The notes: generated by a model not told the origin, from the letters alone. A stretch of 64,000 nucleotides of DNA from Nemophila menziesii (GCA_029959085.1 JARWIR010000002.1:68006154-68070153); one strand, 5' to 3'. Shown: positions 1 to 11,897, counted from the first letter of the stretch. A program made the numbers and translations.

Positions 1-310
1 ATATTCACCGTTCAAAACGAAAGAAGAAAGAAACAGCAATTCAAAACAGAAAGAGTAAAATCAATTTAAAGTGTACACTATCTATTACACGAATGAAATT
101 ACAAATTACAAATGAAAATCAAACTTACACGGAAAAGCGAAAACGATACACGGAAAATAAGCCTAGCGTTTAAAAGATATTCCGGCGAACCGGTATCTCC
201 AAAAGGAAAAGACTACTAGCTAGGTTATCTCGGAGAAGTGAAGTGTAGAGAGTGTTTTGCTTTGTGATTTTCGTAGTGAATACTTGTGGAGAATGGGGTC
301 TTTATATAGG
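1..310 (-). promoter_or_regulatory. Probable TATA box and 5' leader of a minus-strand transcript leaving the window
   Basis: On the minus strand the sequence at 300-309 reads CTATATAAAG, a good plant TATA box, followed 25-35 bases downstream by an A/C-rich stretch with repeated ACTCTC and CACTTCAC. That composition is typical of plant 5' leaders. No ATG occurs on the minus strand between the TATA box and position 1, so any coding start lies outside the window or beyond an intron. The upstream DNA (392-571) is rich in W-boxes. No protein can be named. It could also be non-genic sequence with a chance TATA box. Confidence 0.38.
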
Positions 311-391
311 GGGAAAGGAAGACCCAAGCCAAGCCATTCTGAAACGTCCCAATTAAGTCCACGATTCCCTCCCGGATTTGATTTGATTGGA

Positions 392-571
392 TTGACAGTT
401 TCTATTGACTTGTAACCTCCACGTTTCTATTCTTTATAACAACTTTGACTTTTGACCTTTGAGATATTTCCACGTGTTTGACTAAGTGATTGCTGCTAGA
501 ATATTCCATTTCTTTTAACGTGTGCGTGATTGGTGGAGACTTGTCTCTACGTTTAAGTTTTGAGTTGTCAA
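392..571. promoter_or_regulatory. Cluster of six W-box cores plus a G-box
   Basis: TTGAC cores lie at 392, 405, 445, 452 and 478 on the plus strand, and at 567-571 on the minus strand. A palindromic CACGTG G-box sits at 471-476, directly next to the W-box at 478. W-boxes are the binding sites of WRKY factors, and G-boxes bind bZIP/bHLH factors. The cluster lies 90-270 bp upstream of the minus-strand TATA box at 300-309, where a stress-inducible promoter would carry such sites. Function is inferred from motif density only. Confidence 0.45.
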
Positions 572-639
572 AGACCACTATAAGAGCTGTTGGAAAAATC
601 CATTTCATTATTTGACTCCCCAAACTCCCCAACGACCCA

Positions 640-720
640 CGCCCCACGCCGTCGCCGGTGCCGGTGCCGGGCCGGGCCGGGCCGGGCGGGTGGGTGGTGG
701 TTGTGGTGGTGCGCGCGTGT
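640..720. repeat. GC-rich (GGGCC)n tract with G-quadruplex potential
   Basis: Positions 669-694 contain six runs of GGG separated by one or two bases, within a GGGCC tandem repeat, followed by a GTGGTGG-rich stretch. It stands out sharply from the AT-rich surroundings. The plus strand meets the usual four-run G-quadruplex pattern. Small open frames through it are explained by low complexity and are not called as genes. Confidence 0.85.
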
Positions 721-1095
721 GGGCTTAATCATTGCCTTGCCATGTGCATGGGTATTGGCTTTTGGAGTTTGTTAATACCACAAAGTATAAAAATGGCTTT
801 TAGCCTTTCTTATCCACCGGTGTGGGAAAGAAACCTTTTGTTTTCTTTCAAATGTTCCAACACTGGGGGACCAAACTTAACGTCAATGGTTGCTATAAGC
901 ATAATCCCGATAAAACATCCATGGGTTCTCTTCCATGACTCAGATGTTATGTTATTGAATGGTTTTGCAAGGCTCGGCAGGTGAAATAGGTTGGCACAAG
1001 AGAATTTGTGCATCTGACTTTGGGCTTAAAATGTCAAAAGAGTGAGGTTTTGCTACAATGTGAAAGACATATCCACTAGAATTACAAGTGGTGTA
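721..1095. other. Unassigned sequence between the GC-rich tract and the Copia LTR
   Basis: Short open frames occur on both strands (for example 810-1013 minus) but none resembles a known family and none has convincing splice or start context. I see no repeat relationship to the rest of the window. Confidence 0.4.
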
Positions 1096-2780
1096 TGTAG
1101 GAATCGCAAAACCAGATATATCAAATATACGCAGCGGGAAAAATATAGAAATTCTAAGCCAATCTAGTTGCAATTTAAGAATTTAAACAGACACAAAGAA
1201 TTCGATTACATACCTTAATCCGTTGTATGAGAATCGAATTGCCCAGTGGCTAACTTAGTTTCAAAAACTTGAAGCCTCCACGCTTTGCACATCGAGATTT
1301 GATCCTTGCTTTCAGAATCAAAATTCTGACTTGGAAACCAAAAAACCTTTTACTTTCTTGTGGAGTTTTTTTTGGATGATGAGAAGTTATTTTAGAATAA
1401 TGATTCTCATTATACTAATATAAACTCAACAAAAGAAAATGAAAAGACAAAGAATTGGAAAAGTCAGGAACGTATAATGAAATTAATTATCTTATTAATC
1501 TGGTCCATTACCACTTGTGAAGTGGACTTAGACCTTCTACATTATACAAAAACACTTGACTAGCCTAGCGATTAGTGACACATTTCACATTACTGGAGGA
1601 ACGTAGTTCGATCCACGAACTTGTCAAAGTTTTTTTCCCTTTTTTTTCTTTTTGTCTTAGATCGGTCTTTATATTAGAATATTAATTTGTGCTAGCAAAT
1701 TAATATACCAATATTCCAAGTATAAAATTAATTAATATTTATTATCTAATAATAAAATTAATCAACGTCATGAAGCAAGATCAATGCACTCGTTAGTGTG
1801 CGACTACGTGGGTTCATCGTTAAACCGGTAGTAGTTAATCAAATTAACCACTAATCGAGGTTGGCGTCTAGCAACACTTCCCAACGACCGGATAACGTGA
1901 AGTACTCTGTACAAAGAACCCAGTGAAGGATCATACACGTATTCCCTCTATCTTTACAGCTCCGGATTATCCTGGGATATGGTACAACTGTCAAATCCCA
2001 TTTAGAAAATCAACTACTATCACGTCGATTATCAACGATTGACGAATGACCTAAAAAACACCTTTCTTCATTCATTCTATCACCTTGGCCAAATATTTGA
2101 TACAATCGTTATAATCTTATGACATCGTGGAGCTCAAACTCTTTACCTAGAGTTGATAGATTCCATCTTGACTCATCCCTAGGAGCATATATAATTAGTT
2201 GTGTCAAATATCCTTTCGACTAGCATTATGACACACTAGTAGTCTAGTATCAAAACATATCAAGCATATACACAACAGTAGTAATGATCTCAGGTCAAAG
2301 GATTACAAGCATGAAATTCCTTCTAGAGATTAACCTACTTGACAGTTCAAGGTAAGTAACCATTAGGAATCTCTAGTTTTAGTCAGTTCGATAATCACAT
2401 CTCTATGTGCATTATCTATGCACCTAACTCGGTAAACGAGAACTACCAATATTTATCCAATAAATACTCGTTAGCTACATATTAATCTAACCGGATCATC
2501 GAGGTCCTAACTCGATGATCCTATGATTAAGAACAAGTTTAGATTAAGTCCTATGAGCTAGATTCTCATTATCATAACACCTTATGGTATCTAGTTCGTA
2601 ACTTAATCAAAGGATCTGCCTTCAGATTATGTAGATTAATACCATAATTATAAAAGCTTGCCATAGATTTAAGGAAACAATTTATCTAATCAAAACTGTA
2701 GGGATAGCTATTATCGTGTACAGTAAGCACTTGTGTTCAATTCATTACAAGACGATCGGGGCTAGGGCATAATTCCAACA
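1096..2780 (-). mobile_element. 3' LTR of a Ty1/Copia retrotransposon
   Basis: Read on the minus strand, the LTR begins at 2780 with TGTTGGAATTATGCCCTAG, a common start of plant Copia LTRs. It is preceded by the purine-rich tract AAGTGGGAGAT, which acts as the polypurine primer (2781-2792). Copia pol remnants lie immediately upstream in the element (2781-6496). The other end is less certain: TG dinucleotides at 1092 and 1096 are both possible. The matching 5' LTR is not in the window because the element is cut off at 6496 by the junction with block A1. Confidence 0.72.
1561..1614 (+). promoter_or_regulatory. tRNA-like internal Pol III promoter boxes (possible SINE trace)
   Basis: TAGCCTAGCGAT at 1561-1572 resembles a tRNA A box, and AGTTCGATCC at 1605-1614 is close to the B-box consensus GGTTCGANNCC, at normal spacing. 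A T-rich run follows at 1629-1651. No cloverleaf could be folded convincingly, so this is at most a tRNA-derived SINE head or a chance match within the LTR. Confidence 0.25.
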
Positions 2781-4052
2781 ATCTCCCACTTGGCCTAGAC
2801 CCAATCGTTCAAGTACCATAATTCATAAATAGTTTGTTCTCACCAGACTCTTCTGATAGACACACTTAGATGAATAGATATACATCATGTTCCTTCCTTC
2901 TACCTATTGAATGTGAACATCTTCATGTTCAATTATATCTCGAATCAAGCGGCACTACTGTAGAATTTGTTTTGATCTATAGTTTATTCTAGGTTTCTTT
3001 AATCATACAATATCTCAAATATTGTCATTGTATAAAGAAACAATATCTACATTGTGAAAACCACACTATGTATATATAAAGAACTATTTTATCCAAACCA
3101 CTGGCATAGTTGCATCTTATGCTGCTATGTATTCTACTTCTAGTAACCGAAGTCTGCTATAGTGTCTTGATTGGAACTATTCTAATTTCCTTCTCCTCTA
3201 TATAGACACAACCATATGTTGATTTGCTATCATCCACGTTTGAAGCAAAACAAGCATCTATATACCTAATTAGCTTCAACTTATATTCTCCACATATGAG
3301 GAATGTGTCCTTAATACTTCTTAAGTACTTAAGGATAGTCTTTACTACTTTCCAACATTCCTCATCAAGGTTACCTTCATACCTACTCGATACTCCTAGC
3401 ATGTAGTGTACTTTAGGACTTGTACATTTTTATGGTATGCTGGATAGATCCTTATTGTTTTAACAAATAGGACTATACACATTCATTCTCTTACTTTTAG
3501 TGTCCTAGAACAGGCCCTCCCATTACGTGTAATTCCAAAGCCTATTGTCAAATAGATCCTCTTGGAATTTCCATGTGATACTTCTAAAAAAGTATAAATG
3601 TAGTAAGATTCATATAGGTCAAGTAGCTTCTTTGATCTATCTCTGTAGATCCCAATTCAAAGACTATAAGCTATTATCCTAAATATTTCATGGAGAACTA
3701 TTTAACAATAAAAAACTTGGTTAATTGCTTGGTTGGTATATCATATCCCTACGTTATAATATGTCATCTACATATAACATTAGGAAAATAAGTGTACTCC
3801 CACTAGTCCTTTGTACTCTTATGCCTCTTATTCTAAAATCATAAAATCAAACTATTTGATTGTATGAAAGAGAATAATCCAACTTAGTGACATTTGCTGA
3901 ACCCATTAAATGGATTTTGGAACTTACATATTTTATTATGAGTGAATGGAAATATTAGACCTTTAGGATTGGTCTTAAGGACGTCATGAACTCCCATTTA
4001 GTGAAAACTATTTTTCACATGATATTACCATATCTCAAAATAATAGTATGTA
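2781..4052 (-). pseudogene. Copia pol fragment: end of reverse transcriptase and RNase H
   Basis: Minus-strand frames carry recognisable Copia motifs in the right order. YVDDIL, the reverse-transcriptase catalytic signature, is encoded at about 3757-3774, with the YVDD codons at 3763-3774. Further downstream in the element (3402-3157) is the RNase H region, with WKVVKTILKYLRSIKD followed by a DDSKSTYGCV block, equivalent to the family's WxAVKRILRYLKGTxD and DRKSTSGY. A stop follows YVDDIL and several frame changes separate the blocks, so the gene is dead. The region ends at the polypurine tract of the 3' LTR. It joins the upstream half at 5592-6496, the two being split by the solo LTR at 4058-5591. 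Confidence 0.88.
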
Positions 4053-5596
4053 GGTACTAATGTCTCCTTATTTGTCATGAATTAATCCTAGTTGGAGACA
4101 TCATTTTTAATGATTTAGAAGTCATATTAGTCGATTTTCTTGAGAAATGCTACACTTTCCTATTTTGAGTCTTGATTTAGTAATTTATTGTTTTTAGAGC
4201 AAATTGGGTTTAATTATTTATTTCGTGTGAAGCTTTAAAGATAATTATGGAGATTGATTAGATTCCAAGTCAAATACTAAGAGATATGGAAAGAGATAAG
4301 CATGGTAATTGGAGATAAGGAAAGAAAAGCTAAAATCATGGAAAAGGAAAAGCTGCCATAATTCTGAATTTTACCACCCACGACCACAAATCAGCTTATA
4401 TCTCAAAATCGGTGTGGAATTTGGAGAAACGGTCAAGAGAAAAGTTGAAGATCTTTCCGAGACGATGAATTTCGACTACTCATATGCGTCAAACGGATGA
4501 GTATTGAAGCTTCTAGGACCAAAACAAAAGAGGGCCTGATTTCATGAATTAGGGTTACGAATTTGAGTTTGGCTTGGAGTCCACTACTTACCTTCTCCTT
4601 CAAGAAAACGAATTAGGGCTTCTATACACCTATAAATACACCCTTATATCACTTGTAATTCATCCTTGCCTCATAGTAATTAGTCTTTAGGTTTATTATC
4701 ATCAGAATTATTGTAGAGAGCAAGATGAAGTCTTTTATTATTTCTTTTAGTTTATTTCCTTCAGGTATGAACTAATTTTCCCATAGCTTGGGTTTTGCAT
4801 CATGTATAAACTACGAATTCTAATTTCTTTCTATCTAAGTTTCTTTGGGAATTATATGTTTTAATCTGATATTAGTTTCTTACCTATATATTTGTTTATG
4901 TGTTTTGAATTATTGCCTGTCCTAGAACTGATCAGTTTAGGCTTTCTTAATAGTAGTTAGATGTTCACCTTAACTGGGTGTCTAATTATTGAAACACCAC
5001 ATAACGTCTAGTGTCGATATTGGTCTTGACAACACTAATTCTAGCTAGATAGTCATTAGGGTATAATTTAATCACTATCATGATGTTTGGAATTGAATTG
5101 CTTAGGGCCTTGGTAGCGCTTGATAACCCTTGGTTTAGGCTGCCTCATGATGTGTCTGTAGCCCCCTTAGTCGCTCTCCAGGTCTAAGGTATGGGAATTT
5201 AGAATCCTGACTACGTATCCAAGAGCTAATTATCTCCCTTATTAACTAGATTTAAAAGAAAGAATTAGAAGGATTACCGAATACTAGCAAAACCTAAGCT
5301 ATATTTCTCATCTCATATTTCTTATCTTTTAAAACTGTCTTTTATTTCTTTAGTTTAATTTAGGAATTTCGAATTTACTCTATTTATTTTCTTGTCTTTT
5401 AGTTAATTGCTTCTTACTCGTTATTATTTACCCATTCGATTAACACACTAAGTCCCTGAGAACGAATCTCACTTATCATTAAAACTTGCATACGTCCTGT
5501 AATACTTGCAATACCGTGCTTGTCTAGGGTGAAAGTGTATTGTTTTCTGGCTATTATTTATCTTATTTTTCTAACACCCTAGGCGACACCAGGTAC
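4053..5596 (+). mobile_element. Gypsy-type solo LTR inside the Copia element, with GGTAC target duplication
   Basis: The LTR spans 4058-5591 and is flanked on both sides by GGTAC (4053-4057 and 5592-5596), a perfect 5-bp target-site duplication. Its sequence matches, in inverted orientation, the LTR at 29706-31268, including the start (TAATGTCTC here, TGATGTCTC there) and the end (CCTAGGCGACACCA here, CCTTAGGCGACACCA there). There is no primer-binding site or internal region after 5591, so this is a solo LTR left by LTR-LTR recombination. The insertion fell within the Copia reverse-transcriptase motif xFFNGYL. Confidence 0.93.
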
Positions 5597-6496
5597 CCAT
5601 TGAAGAACCTGAAATAAACTAAGCATTGCCATGAGAAAAGTAATTCACCATAACTGATGTTATACTTTTGATTTAAACGCTTAGCAATTAGAAGGACGTT
5701 ATAGGTATCTACCTTAATGTCTAATCCAATCATTTCCCTATCACCCATTTACTACAAATGAATCTTACATCTATTGAAGATTCAACCAAAGTACTATACT
5801 TTATTGATTCTTATAGATACTAATTCAGATTCTATGGTTCTTAACCACTTGTCACTATCTAGACTAGTCATAGCCTCTTCTTAGGGTTTTAGGATCATCA
5901 CTTGATAGGTTATCATCTATATGATTCCTCATCAAATATCACCATTATTACAATTGATTTTGGTGTATGATGAAATCTATATAACCTTTAGGAGGCTTGT
6001 GTACAATAAATTCTTCTTTCTCTTGATTTGTTAACTCCCTTTTTCCAAGAAAGGTTCATTAATCGTCCCTAATTCCTCAAAGTGTGAGACTTGAACCTTA
6101 AATAAAACAATTAACTCATCAAGGAAAGAAAGACTGACATGCATCAGATGCTCTTTAGCTTGTATAAATAACTCTGAATCTATTTCCACATTATGAATTC
6201 CTTCACTATGGAATTCCAATCTATAAAGTTTGTCTGCCTTACCACAAACCCTTTATGTTCAGAATGGTGTGGAAATATTACCTCAACAAATCTATATTTG
6301 AAAGATATCAACTCAAGCTTAGCCATCATAAGTCGTTTAGTATAAATCAAACATTTCAAAATCTACATTTTAAGGTTTGATTTATATCATCTCCATACCA
6401 TATATGGATTTAATCGACTGTTTAGAGGGATCTAAGAGTTCATTAAATATGCAATCGACTTTCAAACATAAGCCCATAGGAATATTTAAAACCTAG
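5597..6496 (-). pseudogene. Copia pol fragment: integrase tail and start of reverse transcriptase
   Basis: The minus strand around 5780-5890 encodes EEAMTSLDSDKWLRTIESE, matching the Copia signature EEAMxSxDSxKWxxAMxxE at the start of the reverse transcriptase. Next, toward lower coordinates, comes IGLDIKVDTYNVLLIAKRL (family: DGxVExxKARLVAKGxTQ), and then the FFNGY block that the solo LTR interrupts. The segment 6031-6219 (with a NEPFLEK block) lies where the integrase-RT linker would be. Stops and frameshifts are present throughout. The element is truncated abruptly at 6496/6497, where block A1 begins. Confidence 0.78.
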
Positions 6497-6599
6497 TTAT
6501 ATTTTAATAATTACAATCTCATGGGTAAGTGAAAAAACGACATAACTGCAAACGTGGGAAAATTCTTTATAATTGTAGGTAAGAAAAAACTTTAATATA

Positions 6600-9050
6600 A
6601 ATTTCAGTTATGTAACATATGGCTAAATCTCGAATCACTACCATGCCTTTTAGTGAACAAAATAGAGACAACACGATGTCGTTCCTAAAAATTTGTTATA
6701 TCTTTATGGATTAAATCATTATCATTAGCGAAAAGTTTGTAATGAATAACTCGTTCCTACTAACATCATCATTACGGACAACATATGTCATCCCTATTAA
6801 TATTAAAAATAAAAAGAGATTAAAAGTCATCATTAATGACGACTTTTGTCGTTCTTAATTATAAAATTCAATTTTTGAGGCGTCTTTTGACAGTTTGTTT
6901 TTGCGGTTTGAGAGTCTTTAACGACGACAAATATCATTGCTAATAACAATTCATTATTTTTAAAAAGAATTATCTTTATGGATGACTTTTTGTTGTCAAT
7001 TGAGTCGACATTACGTCGTCCCGAATGACAAACAGTTGTAAAAATCATATGCCTCCATTTCAAATGAAACTAAACGAAAAAATCTTCATTTTGTTTCATA
7101 ATTTCGTCCAACTCGAGAAGCCGATTCAAGTTGGGTAGATCATAACACAAGAAACAAACAAACAAGTAAATTTTTCAATTACTTTAACCTTCTATTCCAT
7201 TTTATTTTAATCTTTTCCATTTTGTTTCCTATTAATTCCATTCCTTTTATGTAAAACTATAGTCCAAAGGAGGCGGGAAATCATTCTGAATCCATTTCAC
7301 TATCCAAAACTCAAGTTTGTAATTTTTTCCCAATCTTTATTGGAAATTTGATTTATTTGAACTATTTTACTATTCAGAATTTATTAGTATTAATTATAAA
7401 TGTAGTTGTGATTGTGTTGGTATGTAATGATTTTTGGTGATATTTTTAAAATTATAAGGACTTTATATAATTTTGAATTTATGATGTTTTGTGGAATTTA
7501 TTGAATTTTAGGGATATTAATGTAATTAATACAAATATATCAATTATAGTATAATATTACAAAAATAGAGACTAGTGTAAAATTTGAAAAATATAGGGGC
7601 TTTAGTGAAATTTTTGAAAAACAATATAAGGGCTTAATGTAATTTTTAAAACATAGGGGATTTAGTGTATTTATAAAAATATAGGGGTTTAAATGAAACT
7701 TTAAAAATATAGGGGTTCAAATGAAACTTTAAAAATATAGAACTTTAGTGCAATTTTAAAAAAATATATAGGGGCGTTTGTGTAGATAGGGTTTTTATGT
7801 AATATTAAAAATAGGTGTTTTTGTGTAATTATAAAAAATATAGGGGTTTTAGTGTAATTTTTTAAAAAATATAGGGTCTTAGTGTATTTTTAAAAAATAG
7901 GGATTTAGTGTAATTTTGAAAACGTATATGGATTTTAGTGTAATTTAAAAAAATATAGGGATGTAACTTTAATTTTTAAAAATTTAAAGGCTTAAACAAA
8001 ACTTCCTTTAGTGCAATTTTAAAAGAAATGGAGACTTTAGTGTAATTTAAAAAATAGGGGTTTAATGTAATTTTTAAAAATATATAGTGGATTTAGTGTA
8101 ATTTAAAAAAATGACCTTTAGCATAAACTTTTAAAAAGATAGGGAAATTTATGTAATTTTGAGAAATAGGGACGATGATGGACGAGATCCACACTCCAAA
8201 ATAATAAGCGTCTCACTAGACTTTTTCAAGTATTTTCAACTTTACTATTTCCTAACAAATGTACTATTTCCTAATGAATGTAATATTTCCACCACTAATA
8301 AATTTAATATTTCTTTATTTAGTTGTAGGTAAAATAAAGAGTAACCCGCAAGGCAAGGCCACATTGGTCTTCAATCCGTTTGTTCTCCTCTTCCGAATCC
8401 GACTCCTTCCGTCAGTGAAGCAGGATATGATTACGACGATTTGATGAATTAAAATTTAGTGACTTTATTGACTTTAATTAATTTGGTTTGTAATAAAGAC
8501 TATATTATTTGATTTTATTTTTCGTTCGAATTAATTATGTATTAACCGACTTTAGTTTTTGTAGATTTTTAATATCGTTAAATTTATTAGCATTTTATTC
8601 ATTTATAATTTCCATCTGTATAATTTTTCAATTTTTTTATTTTTGAAAAATCTATTAATTAGACAACCGAAATAATTTAATGTAAAATTTTACATTTAAA
8701 ATAATTTTGAAAAAAATGTTAAGGAAAAAAGTGTCGTTGCTAATAGTACGAAATAAAGTTGTCGTAATAACAATGACTCTAGCGACACTTTTGTCGTCGA
8801 TAAAGAGATTTGCTATTAGGGACGGCAAATATCTTCCCTCATAACAATGACTCTATTGACGACTTTTTTCGTTTCTAGTCACCAAGGTCATCCCCCCATA
8901 TGATAAAAAATTATTAGGGAGGAATCTGAGTTAGATGCTACGAAACTAAACTCTAGGGACAACACATTAACGAATACATGTCTTTGCTAAAGACCGTCGA
9001 GGGTTAATAGCGACGACAATTTTTTATCTTTTGTGGTTCCTAAAGACGGA
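6600..9050. mobile_element. Candidate non-autonomous DNA transposon with GTCGT/GACGAC subterminal motifs
   Basis: Short GTCGTC, GACGAC and GACGGC motifs are scattered at 6660-7030 and 8730-9020, on both sides of a long AT-rich minisatellite. Dense short subterminal repeats of this type are usual in plant CACTA-like elements. I could not find the CACTACAAGAAA terminal repeats or a target duplication, so the assignment and edges are uncertain. Small open frames at 6833-7063 and 8259-8444 recur in A2 and A3 but resemble no family. Confidence 0.35.
7560..8170 (+). repeat. AT-rich minisatellite, block A copy 1
   Basis: About 15-20 degenerate units of 30-40 bp follow the pattern TTTAGTGTAATTT, then a run of A/T, then AAATATAGGGG. 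Units vary in length and some lack the GGGG. The array is present at the same place in A2 (25225-25850) and A3 (56480-57110). Confidence 0.85.
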
Positions 9051-10159
9051 AAACGTTGCAATAAATGTAGAAGATTCTATATATTTTTGTTCTTACACAA
9101 TCTCAACCAATGTTTGCCTTGTTTTTTGGATTATATATTTATCTTACCTAAAGTGCAATATTATTGTTAACAACCATATTATAACACACGTTATATATTT
9201 TAAACGCTTATAAATTAATTATAATAACTATCTAACTAAAGTTAATCACATATGTCTTGGTATTATAATCAATGAATACTATGTAAATATTGGACCATGG
9301 ATGGAAGTCTTACATTTTAATAAATAAGACAATATACCACTTCTATTCATGTCTAAATATTAAATTTATATTTCTAATAACCTTTCAAGTTATCTAAATG
9401 TTATAAAAAACATATTTTAGTAGTTATGGGTTTAATGAGTGGTATTAATGTGTATTACTAATTTTACCTTATCCACAACTTTTTTATGAAAGATAACCGT
9501 ATTTTCAGCCCATATGTTCTTGATGGAGAGATATTTAGCAAAAATTGGAAGGGAGATGGATGTTATTTTTATAGTTTAGAGGTGCAAAAGGTTCAAATAC
9601 TATTAAATAAAGAAATAACACTTTTTAGAATTCAAATCTACAACCTATTTGATAATGAGTATAATTGATAGTGACAATGAACACGAACGAGCGATGATCT
9701 GCACGAACGGATGTGATTTGAAAACGATCTATGATGACACGAGTACATGGACGATGTAAAATTAAACATGGCATGTGGTGACACAAAGTATAAATTTCAT
9801 CTTTTTACTTAATTTAAATATCAACAGTAAGCAAATCAGATAACTATAGTGAGCTGATTCGTATAACACTAAGTACACAATAATTTTTTTTAGAATAATG
9901 CAATTATTAATATCGAGCATTTCAAACTCAGACACAAAGAGAAAATAATATTGGGAACACTCGCACAATTTTATACCATTGAGAAAAAAATTAGCACAAA
10001 ATTTTAAAATTTAACACTGAACAATAATGAAACAAAAGTTTCAGTTTTTATTAATACATTGAGCACATTGACCTCACACCGAAAAAAAATATTATAATTA
10101 AAATATCTTACTACATAATTGATTTGCTGGGTTCTTGGCTAAATTAATTAGACTAAAAT
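9051..10159. other. AT-rich DNA without a supported gene
   Basis: The stretch includes an open frame at 9486-9668 that recurs in A3 (58433-58615), but it lacks start context and any recognisable family. Nothing else is visible. Confidence 0.5.
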
Positions 10160-10800
10160 AGTTACCCGGTCCATGATCAAAGTCCAACCCAGATCATGTG
10201 AACATGTCTTGAAATCACGAATCAGTTCTATTCCTTTGATCAAGCTCCTCGAGTGTACAATAGGAAGTTGTTCTATAAATATCCGAGAATCATTTCATCT
10301 TCCTCTTCTTTTTTATAGGTTTACGAATCTCGGATTTTCCTGTCGACTTAATCATCGATTCACCAGAAAAGCAATGATTTAAGTCGGAATTCAAAGTGGT
10401 GCTGGAAAAAGATTTAAATTTCTTGCAAACCTGATAGATATTCGAAGCCATTTCAACTTCAGCAGGACATCTCTTAACATGAGGACCTTGACAACAATCG
10501 AGAAACTGAGAAGGGGTAAATTGCAATTTTTGTTATGAGAGTGTGATCCAAGTGGTCGATGTACAATATAACATAGTTCAACATTGTTTTAAAAGCATCA
10601 GATTAGACATAACAAAATAAATTATTATCATCTTTGATGTAATCTTTAAGTAGATGAATGAAAATTTAAAAGGGAGAATCCTCGAACTTTTTTTCTTCTG
10701 CTTTTGTGTACTTTTGACAATATATTATCAGTTGTTTTTATATTTAAAAAAAAAGTCATTATGTGTAATATATGGACCTATAATGCATTCAGGACGTTAA
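10160..10800 (-). pseudogene. Partial Q-like gene fragment in block A
   Basis: This segment is a diverged match, same orientation, to 22000-23170 of the Q element in B1. Both share a GATCAAGCTCC tract, a block near the end reading ATATGGACCTATAATG, and protein-level similarity on the minus strand. At 10526-10290 the minus strand reads FLDCCQGPHVKRCPAEVE; the Q copy in B1 reads a similar but broken LLDCC...KRCLAEF. I do not recognise the family. The downstream part of the Q gene, which holds the ORF at 20740-21003, is missing here, so this is a truncated relic. A3 holds the same fragment at about 59160-59790. Confidence 0.55.
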
Positions 10801-10865
10801 GCAGTGAGGGTTAAAAGTCACAAAGTTAGGTTGAATTAAATCTTGAAATACAGTAGCTAAATATT

Positions 10866-10868
<3 letters not shown>

Positions 10869-10943
<75 letters not shown>
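10869..10943. repeat. (TA)n microsatellite, about 75 bp
   Basis: A nearly pure TA run. The equivalent site in A3 (59862-59884) has almost none of it, while the inverted gene H copy has about 145 bp at the matching place (41988-42133). Confidence 0.97.
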
Positions 10944-10948
<5 letters not shown>

Positions 10949-11897
10949 TATATTCATACAAAAAACAAATAAATCAAAACCTAAAACAAATAATTTAAGA
11001 CAAAACTAGGGAGCCGTCGAAAAAAGAATTTTGAAAGCTGACGGGTCGACATGTCCCCCTAGGCAATATGTGGAATCTTTACTTATCCATGGAGTGCCTT
11101 AACAATATATAGGTGATGAACAGATTCTGATTACATTTTGTGGTAAACCTTGAGTGTTATTATACATTCAACTGCCACTATACATTTTCATTCATGTAGT
11201 ACTTCATTCAAAACTTGAGATTGTTTATGTTAGGCTGTGTGAATTAAACACAAGTTGAAAACATTGGTTTATGTTCTAAAACTTGAGTAGTAACCTTAAA
11301 TTTGAATTTTGATAATATTCTTAATAGTGATAAGCTACTTGAGAAGCCTGGCTGAATAATAAGGAAACAAAAATTATATGGGAAAGAAAGAAACCCATAA
11401 ATAAAAATATGGGTTCACAAAAAAAAAATAAGTAAAAATATGAAATCTTATTTTATGTGAGCAATCTAGTAAGACAATTACTACATTTGTGCACAAAAAA
11501 ATGGCTCCTAAGCATTTATGCAGTTGAAAACTAAAATCTAAAGACTTATATGCTTTCTAAATCATAATTCTAGATCATAGAAAAACCAAATATAAAGTTT
11601 TGATAAAAATTAAAAATAAAAACATGTTAGTAAAACATAGTTAAAAATGAAAGAAATCCCATAGAACTCAATTTTAATCGAAATGAAATCATTTATTGAA
11701 ATATATATAAATCACATATTAAACATACAACGAGAGATGGAAAAAATAAGTTTTATCTTAATTAAAACATGAGGATAAAAAAAAACCATAGACCAGAATT
11801 TTTTTTTCATTAAAGATAAATGAGAAAAAGTAAATTCATCATCATTTATTCATGTGATATGATAAAAATAGTTACTCATGCATCTATTAATACTTAC
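10944..11897. other. Intron-like or 3' flank of gene H, no separate gene
   Basis: AT-rich sequence downstream of the last recognisable gene H exon. It matches, in reverse orientation and with divergence, 41750-42760. No open frame deserves a call. Confidence 0.5.

Noticed and set aside
402..647. 81-residue minus-strand frame upstream of the TATA box
   Set aside because: It lies in the W-box promoter region, has no family resemblance and includes the repeated TTGAC motifs.
1561..1640. tRNA gene
   Set aside because: A- and B-box-like words are present, but no cloverleaf with paired acceptor and anticodon stems can be drawn.
7560..8170. CRISPR-like or satellite array of regular units
   Set aside because: Units are degenerate, variable in length and AT-only apart from GGGG; there are no conserved repeats with unique spacers, and the DNA is plant nuclear.
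8259..8444. 61-residue hydrophobic frame recurring in A1, A2 and A3
   Set aside because: Recurrence follows from the block duplication; changes between copies are as frequent as in flanking DNA, and the sequence resembles no protein.
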